A stretch of 64,000 bases of DNA, from NCBI GenBank assembly GCA_026874595.1, contig JAPPUL010000069.1:186001-250000 (forward strand), written 5' to 3'. The number at the start of each line of letters is the position of its first letter. Positions within the stretch are counted from its first letter, which is position 1. Under the pieces are notes generated by a model. It was not told the DNA's origin, did no database searches, and saw only the letters and a program-made list of their open reading frames with translations. The DNA comes from Sipunculus nudus (Eukaryota > Annelida > Sipuncula > Golfingiida > Sipunculidae). Positions 21,659-30,328 of the stretch are shown here, in pieces. Both the position numbers and the translations under genes were made by a program.

Positions 21659-22525
21659 TTAATTTCCACCTGCTCTTTTATTATCTCTTCCTCCTGCCTG
21701 CACACTTTCGCTGTTTGAGGTGTCTATGGGGGGGGATTCTTCTATAAGTACTCTATCATGATTATATTTCCTTGTGTATACCTTGTCTTCTATCTTTTCG
21801 TATTCTACATAAAATGTTCGCTCGTTCTTCTTCTCCGGATTGAACCTTTCATACCTTGTTAGTACGAAAAGGGATATCTTATTATTTCCTATTAGATATA
21901 TCTCCTCCTGATTCTCTCCTGTATTCGGATTGCGGCTAAAGTGAAACCGCTCTATCGGTACGTAATTTTCATAGTAGGTAAACACTTTTATATTATCTCC
22001 CTCCCACTTGTATCTATTTACACTGTTCATTTGCATCTTACCTAGAAATTTTGTCTTTATCCATTTCTCAAGTTTTCTTACCTTCCCTGCTCTTTCATCC
22101 CATATGTATTTGTAATAGGATAATAGTTTATTATTTTCATCTTTAAACTCTTTCTTTACTATCTGGCTTTGTTCATTATATCTATAGTTTATTGAATAAT
22201 ATGCTAGCTTGTCTTTATTTACATTTTGTGTCTGCTTTACACGCCTTCTGCCCACTACCTCCCCCTCTACCGTATAGTAGGCAACGCTATGTAATTTCCC
22301 TTGCTTATTATACTTCACTATATAAAAACTTCTGTTAGTTTCTGGGTCTATCTCGCTTAATAACTCATCTTCTTTGTAAAAATTCTCTATGAACGTTTTA
22401 TAATATTTTGTTTCTAACTCATCCTCCCCCATAAGCCTGTCTACTTGCTCTTGGCTTCCTTGCGAATATAATAAAACTGGTAACATCAATAACCATATCT
22501 TTATAAGCACTTTTAATCCTTTCAT
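21659..22525 (-). CDS. Secreted protein of unknown function with YD-like Tyr-rich repeats
   Basis: 288 residues with a signal peptide (K-G-L-K-V-L-I-K-I-W-L-L-M-L-P-V-L-L-Y-S, then Q-G). The rest is rich in Tyr, Lys and Glu. It shows recurring beta-hairpin-like segments of the pattern Y-x-Y-N-x-x-x-x-x-V/I-K-K and Y-K-W-E-G-D-N, as in MORN- or YD-type repeats, so a periplasmic or surface beta protein is likely. The C-terminal 25 residues are low complexity (S, N, G, R). Family not recognised. About 255 bp of AT-rich DNA without visible features separates it from the HDAC-family gene. Confidence 0.7.
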   Translation of the reverse strand: MKGLKVLIKIWLLMLPVLLYSQGSQEQVDRLMGEDELETKYYKTFIENFYKEDELLSEIDPETNRSFYIVKYNKQGKLHSVAYYTVEGEVVGRRRVKQTQNVNKDKLAYYSINYRYNEQSQIVKKEFKDENNKLLSYYKYIWDERAGKVRKLEKWIKTKFLGKMQMNSVNRYKWEGDNIKVFTYYENYVPIERFHFSRNPNTGENQEEIYLIGNNKISLFVLTRYERFNPEKKNERTFYVEYEKIEDKVYTRKYNHDRVLIEESPPIDTSNSESVQAGGRDNKRAGGN

Positions 22526-22780
22526 TTGCCTTTCCCTTGTCTTTTTTCTATTAGATTTTTATCACTATCTTTTTTCCAAAACTCTTTTACGTCAATCTTC
22601 TAGATCATTATAACCATGATTTATACTAAATCATATGCCTTTTTTTCCCATACACTAATAAGCAAGATATAATCACATAAAGCCTTTATTTATTTTATAA
22701 GCTCTATCATATATAGATCGCTTACTCTTTTATCTTAATCGACATTGTCTTTATTTATTATTATTTTTTTTAATACCATC

Positions 22781-23731
22781 TCACTTCATAAGTACTTTTA
22801 TATGCTCGGATATGCTATTTCCTAACGCCAGTAAATTATATCCTCCCTCCAAAACCGATACTATTCGTCCTGCACAAACTGCTTGCGATACCTCTAAAAG
22901 CCCTTCCGTTAGCTCTTTATACCCCTCTTCTGTTAAATTAAGATTTGCTAGCGGATCATCCTTATGTGCATCAAATCCTGCCGATACTAATATTATATCA
23001 GGCTTGAATCCTTCTATTGCCGGTAATATCTTTGATTTATACTCTTCTAGGTAGTCTCTCTCTTTACTCATCGGCAGCATCGGACAATTTAATGTGTAGC
23101 CCCTACCAGCACCTATACCATCCTCTTGCGCATACCCTGTGCCCGGATAGCAATACCTTGGATCTTCATGGATACTTGCATAATATATACTTTCATCTTC
23201 TTCGAAGATATGTTGTGTCCCATTACCATGATGTACGTCCCAATCTAATATAAATATTTTATCTACCTTATACTTCTTTTTTAAATATCTTGCCCCTATT
23301 GCTATATTATTAAAAAAACAAAAGCCCATTGCAAGACCTTCTTCTGCATGATGTCCAGGGGGACGTACTGCACAAAATACTTGTGATATCTCGCTAGATG
23401 AAATTACTTCGTCTATTGCTGCAAGTACTCCTCCCGCCGACCAAAGCGACACCTCGTATGTCTTGTTACTCATAACACAATCAGGTGTACCCAAAGTATT
23501 ATCTCCTCCTTCGCTTGCAAGCTTAACTCTTTTTATATGCTCTTTCTTATGTACTAATTCTATTGCCTCTTGCCCCGCCGCGTAGGCTTTTATACTTACA
23601 AGCTTTTCAAGCACTCCTGCTCTTTTTAGTTTCCTGTCTATTGCTACAAGCCGTTCACTGCGTTCTGGATGCCGCCCTGTGTCATGTTCAAGATATATTG
23701 GATGACTTACATAGCCTACTTTTTTACTCAT
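22781..23731 (-). CDS. Histone-deacetylase-family Zn hydrolase (acetylpolyamine/acetoin-utilisation type)
   Basis: 316 residues spanning one HDAC-like arginase-fold domain. Motifs: R-P-P-G-H-H-A (active-site His pair), I-L-D-W-D-V-H-H-G-N-G-T-Q (zinc ligands Asp and His), S-A-G-F-D-A-H (zinc Asp), and G-G-Y near the end. Bacterial members deacetylate acetylpolyamines or other small amides; the true substrate is unknown. It is 42 bp downstream of accC in the same direction and may be the last gene of the aroQ-efp-accB-accC unit. Confidence 0.92.
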   Translation of the reverse strand: MSKKVGYVSHPIYLEHDTGRHPERSERLVAIDRKLKRAGVLEKLVSIKAYAAGQEAIELVHKKEHIKRVKLASEGGDNTLGTPDCVMSNKTYEVSLWSAGGVLAAIDEVISSSEISQVFCAVRPPGHHAEEGLAMGFCFFNNIAIGARYLKKKYKVDKIFILDWDVHHGNGTQHIFEEDESIYYASIHEDPRYCYPGTGYAQEDGIGAGRGYTLNCPMLPMSKERDYLEEYKSKILPAIEGFKPDIILVSAGFDAHKDDPLANLNLTEEGYKELTEGLLEVSQAVCAGRIVSVLEGGYNLLALGNSISEHIKVLMK

Positions 23732-23773
23732 TAACTCTCTCCATTTACTTGCTTGCTTACTTCCGCTTATAGT

Positions 23774-25126
23774 TTATTTAGTTTCCAAGTTTATTACAAC
23801 ATTATTTACAAAATTTGTATTATAACTCCCCTCGACAAACGGTTTGCTTCGCATTACTGCTCTGTGAAATGGTATCGTCGTTTCAACCCCCTCCACTATG
23901 AACTCATCAAGACAACGACTCATACGGCTTATTGCTTCGCTCCTGTCCCGCCCCCAGACTATTAACTTGCCAAGCAGTGAGTCATAGTAAGGCGGAATAT
24001 CATATTCTGTATAGGCATGACTGTCTACTCTAACTCCAAAACCTCCAGGTACATTATAAGACTTTATTTTGCCTACTGATGGCATGAAATTATTATAAGG
24101 ATCTTCTGCGTTTATTCTACACTCTATTGCGTGGCCGTTTATTATTATCTCGCTTTGTTTGTAAGTAAGCTTTTGTCCAATATGCGCTTTTATTTGCTCC
24201 TTTAATAAATCTACACGCGTTATCTCCTCTGTTATAGGATGTTCTACTTGTATCCTTGTATTCATCTCTACAAAATAAAAGTTTAGCTTATCGTCTACTA
24301 AAAATTCAATCGTTCCCACCCCTACATAATCTACTGCTTTTGCTCCTTTTATTGCCGCCTCGCTTATTCGCTTCCTCATTTTGTTATTTAGCAACTGCGA
24401 TGGCGCCTCTTCTATCATCTTTTGATGTCGCCTTTGTATTGAACAGTCTCTTTCCCATAAATGTATTATATTGTTATGCTTATCTGATAAAAGCTGTACT
24501 TCTATATGATGCGCATCTTCAAAATATTTCTCTATGTATACATCCGGATTGTTAAATGACTTCTCTGCTTCGCTGCGGGCTAGATTAAAAGCATTTTCAA
24601 GCTCTGAGGGTACTCGTACCACGCGCATGCCCTTACCTCCTCCACCTGCTGACGCTTTTATTATAACCGGATACCTTATTTCTTTTACTACCTTTTTAGC
24701 TTCGCTTATATTTTCAACTACGTTTGAACCTGGAATTATTGGCACACCCGCTTTGTCCATTATACGCCTTGCCCGAACTTTATCTCCCATGTTTTCTATC
24801 ACCCAGGAGGAGGGACCTATAAATAAAATGTCATTGTCTTTGCATATTTGTGAAAACTTGCTGTTTTCTGATAGAAAACCATAACCAGGATGTATTGCAT
24901 CTGCTCCACTTACCTCACATGCGCTTATTATACTTGGTATGTGTAAGTATGATTGTCGGCCGTCTGAGGGGCCTATGCATACATCCTCATCTGCAAAACG
25001 ACGGTGTAATGAAAACTCATCTGCCGTTGAGTGCACTGCTACCGTCTGAATGCCTAGTTCTCGACAGGCTCTTATCACCCGAAGCGCTATCTCTCCTCGA
25101 TTTGCTACTAACACTTTCTTTATCAT
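23774..25126 (-). CDS. accC: Biotin carboxylase subunit of acetyl-CoA carboxylase
   Basis: 450 residues, normal length. ATP-grasp enzyme that carboxylates biotin on the carrier protein. The start N-R-G-E-I-A-L-R-V-I-R-A, the glycine loop A-G-G-G-G-K-G-M-R, the metal-site E-M-N-T-R-I-Q-V-E-H-P-I-T-E and the catalytic region R-D-C-S-I-Q-R-R-H-Q-K all look intact. AGGGA is 7 bases before the ATG. It sits directly after accB, but that AccB has no biotinyl lysine, so its partner may be a different carrier. Confidence 0.95.
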   Translation of the reverse strand: MIKKVLVANRGEIALRVIRACRELGIQTVAVHSTADEFSLHRRFADEDVCIGPSDGRQSYLHIPSIISACEVSGADAIHPGYGFLSENSKFSQICKDNDILFIGPSSWVIENMGDKVRARRIMDKAGVPIIPGSNVVENISEAKKVVKEIRYPVIIKASAGGGGKGMRVVRVPSELENAFNLARSEAEKSFNNPDVYIEKYFEDAHHIEVQLLSDKHNNIIHLWERDCSIQRRHQKMIEEAPSQLLNNKMRKRISEAAIKGAKAVDYVGVGTIEFLVDDKLNFYFVEMNTRIQVEHPITEEITRVDLLKEQIKAHIGQKLTYKQSEIIINGHAIECRINAEDPYNNFMPSVGKIKSYNVPGGFGVRVDSHAYTEYDIPPYYDSLLGKLIVWGRDRSEAISRMSRCLDEFIVEGVETTIPFHRAVMRSKPFVEGSYNTNFVNNVVINLETK

Positions 25127-25223
25127 CTTGTCATCCCTTATCTATCCTTTGTTTTTGTCTTTAGATTTTTGTAATCTCGTTTGGGCGCCTTTTAGTCTAC
25201 TACTTTTTTACATCGCCTTTCTT

Positions 25224-25670
25224 TTAAACCGGCTTTAACCGAAACAAGGGTTGGCTATATTCTACTGCCTGCATGTCCTCTACCAATACCTCAACTATCT
25301 TCCCTTTTATATCTGATAATACTTCATATCTTATATTCATAGAGTTTACATAGGCTAGTAGCTGACCCTTCTCTACTACCTCACGAAGTTTTACTATAGT
25401 TATAGCTTGCCCCGATTCCCGCCTTTGGACAAAGCCTACATATTCCGATTTAACATCATGAAAAGTTTTCTTATCTTCTCCTTTTTGCTTCTTAACCGGC
25501 TTAACCATCTCCTTATTAAAACTTGTCGCCTGCCCCTGAGCACCATACTTATCTACCGTTCCGCGTCGCTTTCTTACCTCAAGCTTTAATCCATCTTCGC
25601 TTATCTTCATATACTCCGCTCTCGTTCCTATAAATGCTTTCAATATGTTATCAAGTAATTTTGTTTCCAT
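25224..25670 (-). CDS. accB: AccB-like biotin carboxyl carrier protein lacking the biotinylated lysine
   Basis: 148 residues, close to normal AccB length. The N-terminal part (I-S-E-D-G-L-K-L-E-V-R-K-R) and the C-terminal biotinyl/lipoyl fold (about 75-148, ending V-E-Y-S-Q-P-L-F-R-L-K-P) align with AccB. The modification motif normally reads E-A-M-K-M; here it is N-S-M-N-I at 109-113, with Asn112 (codon AAT) at the lysine position. The frame is otherwise intact and the gene lies in the classic efp-accB-accC order. Biotin cannot be attached at this residue. Either the protein has another role, or a second carrier exists elsewhere. Confidence 0.85.
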   Translation of the reverse strand: METKLLDNILKAFIGTRAEYMKISEDGLKLEVRKRRGTVDKYGAQGQATSFNKEMVKPVKKQKGEDKKTFHDVKSEYVGFVQRRESGQAITIVKLREVVEKGQLLAYVNSMNIRYEVLSDIKGKIVEVLVEDMQAVEYSQPLFRLKPV

Positions 25671-25831
25671 AATCTATTAATAATAGTCCTCTTACATATA
25701 ATATCCCTCTCCTAGCCTTCTCTTATCCCCCTTATAGACCTCTTACCATTTACTTGCCCATCTATTACTTGCCCACTATCCCTCCCTTTATCCTTCCCCT
25801 CTCCCTACACCTCCTACACCTCCTACACTCC

Positions 25832-26398
25832 CTACTGCCCCTTTTCCCTAGATACATATTCTCCGCTTCTTGTATCTATCTTTAATATATCTCCTTCATT
25901 TATAAATAGTGGTACGCGCAATCTATAACCAGTTTCTAACTCCGCAGGCTTCGTTGCCCCCCCTACTGTATCTCCCCTTAAAGCTACTTCCGCTTTCTTT
26001 ACTTCCATATAAACAAACATCGGTAATATTACTCCTAGTATTTCACCCTCTAGTATTTCGCATTCAACCTCTAAACCCTCTTTTAAAAAATTTACGCCCA
26101 AGCCCAATACTTCATTCCCTACACCTTCTTGTTCATATGTCTCTAGATCCATAAATATATAACTGCCTCCAGATTTATACAAATATTGATAGCTCCTACG
26201 GCTTATATATACATCCTCCACCTTCTCATCAGGACGAAAGGTCTTTTCTACCTGCACTTCTTTATCAAGTTGTTTAAGTCGCATCTTTACAAATGCTCCC
26301 CCTTTGCCTGGCTTTGTATGTTGATGCTCATTTACCATGTATAATTTATTATCTAATCTTAATACTTGCCCTCTTCGAAAATCATTTGCATTCCTCAC
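25832..26398 (-). CDS. efp: Translation elongation factor P
   Basis: 188 residues, three beta-barrel domains. Domain I contains the loop K-P-G-K-G-G-A-F with Lys32 at the tip, the residue that other bacteria modify by lysylation or 5-aminopentanolation. EF-P relieves ribosome stalling at polyproline. C-terminal motif G-D-I-L-K-I-D-T-R-S-G-E-Y is typical. No modification enzyme is near. The 160-bp gap to accB is pyrimidine-rich on the plus strand with CACCTCCTA repeats (25806-25830). Confidence 0.96.
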   Translation of the reverse strand: MRNANDFRRGQVLRLDNKLYMVNEHQHTKPGKGGAFVKMRLKQLDKEVQVEKTFRPDEKVEDVYISRRSYQYLYKSGGSYIFMDLETYEQEGVGNEVLGLGVNFLKEGLEVECEILEGEILGVILPMFVYMEVKKAEVALRGDTVGGATKPAELETGYRLRVPLFINEGDILKIDTRSGEYVSREKGQ

Positions 26399-26615
26399 TT
26401 TCTTTTACCCTAGCTTTTCTTTTAGTTTTTACTTTTTATTTATTAGCCTTTTATTCCGGCCTGGCTTTATTTCTATCTTGAGCCTACGTTAACCTTATAT
26501 AATAGATTTAGTTTTGTCAAGCTACTCTACCTTAATTAATTAATCCTTTTATTTCTTAGCCCTTATTATCTAAATTATCTAATCGCTCTTCTTTAATCTC
26601 TTTTTTAATCTCTTT

Positions 26616-27059
26616 TTAATCTCTTTTTAATCTCTCTATTAGATAATCTAGAGCATAGTAGTATCCTTTTATGCCTAACCCAGTTATCACCCCTTCTGAT
26701 ATGTCATGGTAGTAGGACTTTTTACGAAAACTTTCGCGCTTGTATATATTTGATATATGTACTTCCACTGTTATTAACTCTCGCGCTTGTATTGCATCTC
26801 TTATCGCTACCGATGTGTGTGTGTAGCCTCCTGGATTAATTATAAGACCATCGCCCCTCCTACCCTCTATCTGAAGAAAATCTATTATCTTTCCTTCATG
26901 GTTTGTGCTGTATATTAAAACCTCACAATCTCCTGTCTCCTCCACTTTCCGGCGTAATTCGACATTTACATCTTCCAAGCTCTCCTTCCCATATATTTCT
27001 ACTTCTCGACTACCTAGTAAATTCAAATTTGGACCGTGTATTACTAATATCTTTTTCAA
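26616..27059 (-). CDS. aroQ: 3-dehydroquinate dehydratase, type II
   Basis: Type II dehydroquinase of the shikimate pathway. N-terminal I-L-V-I-H-G-P-N-L-N-L-L-G with the catalytic-loop region, N-P-G-G-Y-T-H-T-S-V-A-I-R-D-A, and V-E-V-H-I-S-N-I are diagnostic. I place the start at TTG 27059, because AGGAGG lies 12 bases upstream and the protein then begins M-K-K-I-L-V-I-H. An ATG at 27083 would put that site inside the gene and has no site of its own. The stop codon lies in 11-13-bp repeats of TTTTTAATCTC (about 26590-26632). First gene of aroQ-efp-accB-accC. Confidence 0.95.
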   Translation of the reverse strand: MKKILVIHGPNLNLLGSREVEIYGKESLEDVNVELRRKVEETGDCEVLIYSTNHEGKIIDFLQIEGRRGDGLIINPGGYTHTSVAIRDAIQARELITVEVHISNIYKRESFRKKSYYHDISEGVITGLGIKGYYYALDYLIERLKRD

Positions 27060-27317
27060 GGCAAGCTTTTCCCTCCTTAACATCTTTTTTTATACTCTAT
27101 AAAACTAATCTTACATAAGCATACTCAATTTTAAGCAATTAGCTTTTATTTCGATTTTTTTATCTATTTTTTATCCTAAACTACATTTTTTTTTATATTT
27201 ACCGTCCATTATATATATAATTTAGGCTTGGGATATTCCCGTTTATAGTCACTTTGAATTTAACATATTTATAGCTTTATTAACTTTATCTTTTCTTTAA
27301 AAACTACGAGAACTTAT

Positions 27318-27758
27318 ATGCTTTTAAATAATATTATCTCCGTTGCAACTAAACTTAAACCTTCTATTTATATTTTAATACTCCTTGCCTGTGTCTCTAT
27401 CGCATCTATTTCTTGTTACACTCCAAAACTCACTAAGGCTCAACTCAAAAATCCGGACGCAATGCTTGACAAATGTAGAGACTATTTCTTCAACAATGAA
27501 TATTATACTGCCATCAACTGTTTTGAAATACTTATCAAGAAATTCCCTAAGTATACTTATAATGCTGCTTGGGCTCAGTATGAAATTGGAGTCTCTTACT
27601 ATCTTGCTAAAGATTATAAACTTGCGCGCCAGGCCTTTATTAAAGTCCTTACCAATTATTCTATCCCTAAACAGGCACGTACCCTTTCCATTAAATTAAT
27701 TCGTAAAATTGATAGTGGAAAACCTTATAAACGTAGTAGTTATACCGAGAATGATTAA
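27318..27758 (+). CDS. TPR lipoprotein, BamD-like
   Basis: 146 residues. A long N-terminal membrane segment ends in a lipobox-like S-I-S-C (about residue 33), so it is probably a lipoprotein. The rest holds two TPR-like helix pairs (Y-F-F-N-N-E-Y-Y-T-A-I-N-C-F-E and Y-Y-L-A-K-D-Y-K-L-A-R-Q-A-F), as at the start of BamD/YfiO, the outer-membrane assembly factor, but it is much shorter than BamD (about 240). It may be a minimal BamD relative or an unrelated TPR lipoprotein. No ribosome-binding site is seen. It is 29 bp ahead of the phosphatase gene. Confidence 0.7.
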   Translation: MLLNNIISVATKLKPSIYILILLACVSIASISCYTPKLTKAQLKNPDAMLDKCRDYFFNNEYYTAINCFEILIKKFPKYTYNAAWAQYEIGVSYYLAKDYKLARQAFIKVLTNYSIPKQARTLSIKLIRKIDSGKPYKRSSYTEND

Positions 27759-27787
27759 TTTATAATCCTATAGGAGCTTTTCTTTTC

Positions 27788-28438
27788 GTGCAATTTAAGG
27801 CTATTATCTTTGACCTCGATGGCACTCTTATTGATTCTAAAGACGATATTGCTAACTCCGTTAATCTAACTTTACAAAAGCTAAAGCTTAATACCTTGCC
27901 GCTTAATACTATTTATAATTACATTGGGCAGGGAGTTTCTAACCTAATAGTTAAAAGCCTTTCTAAGTCAGTTGGAAAGCACAATGTTAATAGCCATTTT
28001 GATGAGGCTATCTCTACTTTTTCTTACATTTACAAAAACAATATGGTTAATAAAACTGCTTGTTACAAGGATGTTATAAACACTTTAGGCAAATTGTCCC
28101 ATCTCAAAAAAGCTATCGTTACTAACAAATCTTCTTCCTTTACTATCCCCATAATAGATTCTCTGAATTTAAAACAATTCTTTAGTTCCGTTATCTGCGG
28201 AGATACCATAGATTATAGAAAGCCGAATCCTAAACCTATTTTAACTGCTTTGCAACAATTAAATATTAAGGCTCAAGACGCTATAATGGTTGGAGATTCA
28301 TTTGCTGATATAAAGGCTGCCGAAAGTGCACTGACTAAAAGCTGTTTTGCTCGCTATGGCTTTGGGCACCTTAAGCACATTAAACCTGACTTCTACATTA
28401 ACTCTTTTGCCGAAATCATTAATATTGTCTCCTCTTAA
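27788..28438 (+). CDS. HAD-family phosphatase, phosphoglycolate-phosphatase type
   Basis: 216 residues with all HAD motifs: D-L-D-G-T-L-I-D-S (nucleophile Asp), T-N-K-S (motif II), K-P-N-P-K (motif III lysine) and G-D-S-F-A-D-I (motif IV). The cap domain (about 17-85) is of the PGP/beta-phosphoglucomutase type. Substrate unproved; gph is possible. The start is GTG at 27788 with AGGAG 12 bases upstream. Its stop overlaps the convergent membrane-protein gene by 4 bases. Confidence 0.85.
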   Translation: MQFKAIIFDLDGTLIDSKDDIANSVNLTLQKLKLNTLPLNTIYNYIGQGVSNLIVKSLSKSVGKHNVNSHFDEAISTFSYIYKNNMVNKTACYKDVINTLGKLSHLKKAIVTNKSSSFTIPIIDSLNLKQFFSSVICGDTIDYRKPNPKPILTALQQLNIKAQDAIMVGDSFADIKAAESALTKSCFARYGFGHLKHIKPDFYINSFAEIINIVSS

Positions 28439-28851
28439 CCGCTCACCACTCCGCTTGCTGCTAATACCAAGATTATTATCTCTAATATTACTATATATAA
28501 ATAATTATCTCGTTTCTTTATATAATACGGAAGTAACAGCATCAACGCAATAATTGCTACTAATGACAAAAAGGCCAAGCTTAAAAAAGCTATCATATCA
28601 CCATACAAAAGCAAATATATCCAATCCCAACCCGTTGGACTATGTGTTTTATATATATATTCTCTTAACCCGCTTCCCCAATGCTTTGATACCTCATCAG
28701 GAGATACAAATGAGGGTGCCAAACCTAATACATATACAAAAAAACTTACCACCAAAAACAATATCCCTACAACCGATATTACCGACATTATCTTACTTAG
28801 CCTTATATTTTCTTCCGATACAAAGCCTTTAGTTATTTCCTTCTCTTCCAT
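28435..28851 (-). CDS. Small membrane protein next to TauE/SafE permease
   Basis: 138 residues with three membrane segments (about 22-45, 80-107 and 116-135) and a short extracytoplasmic loop containing W-G-S-G and S-P-T-G-W-D-W. It follows the TauE/SafE permease gene on the same strand. Such permeases are often paired with a small membrane protein of the DUF1634 kind, and this may be one; I am not certain of the family. Its ribosome-binding site, AGGGAG 5 bases before the ATG, belongs to the first unit of the large 16-bp repeat array that fills the gap to the permease gene. Confidence 0.7.
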   Translation of the reverse strand: MEEKEITKGFVSEENIRLSKIMSVISVVGILFLVVSFFVYVLGLAPSFVSPDEVSKHWGSGLREYIYKTHSPTGWDWIYLLLYGDMIAFLSLAFLSLVAIIALMLLLPYYIKKRDNYLYIVILEIIILVLAASGVVSG

Positions 28852-29126
28852 AAAGTCTCCCTTAATAAAAGTCTCCCTTAAAAAAAGTCTCCCTTAACAA
28901 AAGTCTCCCTTAACAAAAGTCTCCCTTAATAAAAGTCTCCCTTAACAAAAGTCTCCCTTAATAAAAGTCTCCCTTAATAAAAGTCTCCCTTAATAAAAGT
29001 CTCCCTTAAAAAAAGTCTCCCTTAACAAAAGTCTCCCTTAATAAAAGTCTCCCTTAACAAAAGTCTCCCTTAACAAAAGTCTCCCTTAACAAAAGTCTCC
29101 CTTAACAAAAGTCTCCCTTAACAAAA
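28852..29126. repeat. 17-copy, 16-bp tandem array carrying Shine-Dalgarno sequences
   Basis: Seventeen consecutive units AAAGTCTCCCTTAANA (plus strand), from 28852 to 29123 with four trailing A. Fifteen positions are invariant; only N varies (c 9 times, t 6, a 2). On the minus strand, the direction of transcription, each unit reads AAGGGAGACTTTTNTT. It thus holds an AGGGAG ribosome-binding motif, and where N is G a TTG triplet follows 4 bases later. The first unit supplies the real site of the 138-residue membrane protein. The array fills almost the whole gap after the tauE/safE-type gene. Confidence 0.97.
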
Positions 29127-29147
29127 TACCATGTCCCTATAATATAA

Positions 29148-30107
29148 TTAGTCCCATATCCCAAAACCTTTAAGTAACGACCTAACTCCTGCTACGCTTA
29201 GAAAGATTATTACAACCCATTTAACTACCATCGGTTTTGACTTAGACAGCAATTTAACCCCTAATCGCGCTCCCAACATCATTCCCACTACCGAAGGAAC
29301 TGTTATTAACACAAGCTCTGCTCCTTTCAATAAATATACCCAGGCTGCTGCTGTGTCCGTTATCGCCAAAATCAATATACTACTTGCTGCTGATACCTTA
29401 AGTGGAACGCCCAATACCTGATTTAATACCGGAACGTTCGCCCAGCCCGCTCCAAGACCAAACATCCCTGCCATGAACCCTATAAATACAAATAATATTA
29501 ATGCTTGCGGAGTTCGATGCACCCTCCAGCTTATCTCCTTACCCAAACTCTCATCATAATATCTTCCATATATCTTTAACTTCTTCGATAATTTATCGCT
29601 TTTTAAAACTTCAGGGAAATCCGATTTTTTAGATATGAACATTAATACCACTATCCCCAATATTATGAAACCTAGGATTATCTGTATTACGTAGCTTGGG
29701 AGGGCAAGACCCACCTCCGCTCCAAATATAGACGACAAAGACGATACCACCGCCATCGGTAAGGCTACCCTTATATTTGCAAGTCCCTTCTTTAGTAATC
29801 CAGGACTCGCTGATAGTGCTCCTGATAACGCTACGAATAAGCCTGCTCCCCTTACGAAATCTAAATGAAAGGGAAATATACTAGATACGATAGGTACGTA
29901 TAATACCCCTCCTCCAAGCCCCGATAATATCGCTACTGCTCCAAGAACTGATGTAAATAAGAATAGCATCAAGGACCACTCCCACCACACTAATTTAGGA
30001 CCGCCTTCCCCTAACAATAATAACGTTTCATTCCCATATGCCAATTCTACCAAAATGACAAGTCCCATCAAAAGTATCATAACTACAACTTTTATTCCCA
30101 ATTTCAT
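29148..30107 (-). CDS. TauE/SafE-family sulfite/sulfonate exporter-like permease
   Basis: 319 residues with an N-terminal signal-like helix and about eight membrane segments in two related halves. The TauE/SafE pattern is visible: G-L-G-G-G-V-L-Y-V-P in the first half and G-L-G-A-G-W-A-N-V-P in the second, then P-L-K-V-S-A-A-S-S. Members export sulfite, sulfonates or sulfoacetate, or move other anions. A cytosolic loop (about 160-195) separates the halves. The presence of dsrAB in the window makes a sulfur anion a sensible guess, but it is 30 kb away. Confidence 0.88.
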   Translation of the reverse strand: MKLGIKVVVMILLMGLVILVELAYGNETLLLLGEGGPKLVWWEWSLMLFLFTSVLGAVAILSGLGGGVLYVPIVSSIFPFHLDFVRGAGLFVALSGALSASPGLLKKGLANIRVALPMAVVSSLSSIFGAEVGLALPSYVIQIILGFIILGIVVLMFISKKSDFPEVLKSDKLSKKLKIYGRYYDESLGKEISWRVHRTPQALILFVFIGFMAGMFGLGAGWANVPVLNQVLGVPLKVSAASSILILAITDTAAAWVYLLKGAELVLITVPSVVGMMLGARLGVKLLSKSKPMVVKWVVIIFLSVAGVRSLLKGFGIWD

Positions 30108-30328
30108 AATTGCTTCCTTTTCTCCTAAATTATCTTTCTACATAATTATATCTACTATAGATAGTTTAGCACTAACAGCTTAATTACTATTTCACAACCA
30201 TATAAACCCATTTAAATTTATTCAATATTTACTCGCATATATAAAAACTTTTACTTTATATGTAACTTTTTTTACACTTATAGTGTACTTTATATAGGAT
30301 GCTTTATATTATGTAGTTTTATACCATA

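Noticed and set aside
28852-29126. CRISPR array
   Set aside because: Units are 16 bp and directly adjacent with no spacers, and no cas gene is near. It is a simple tandem array.
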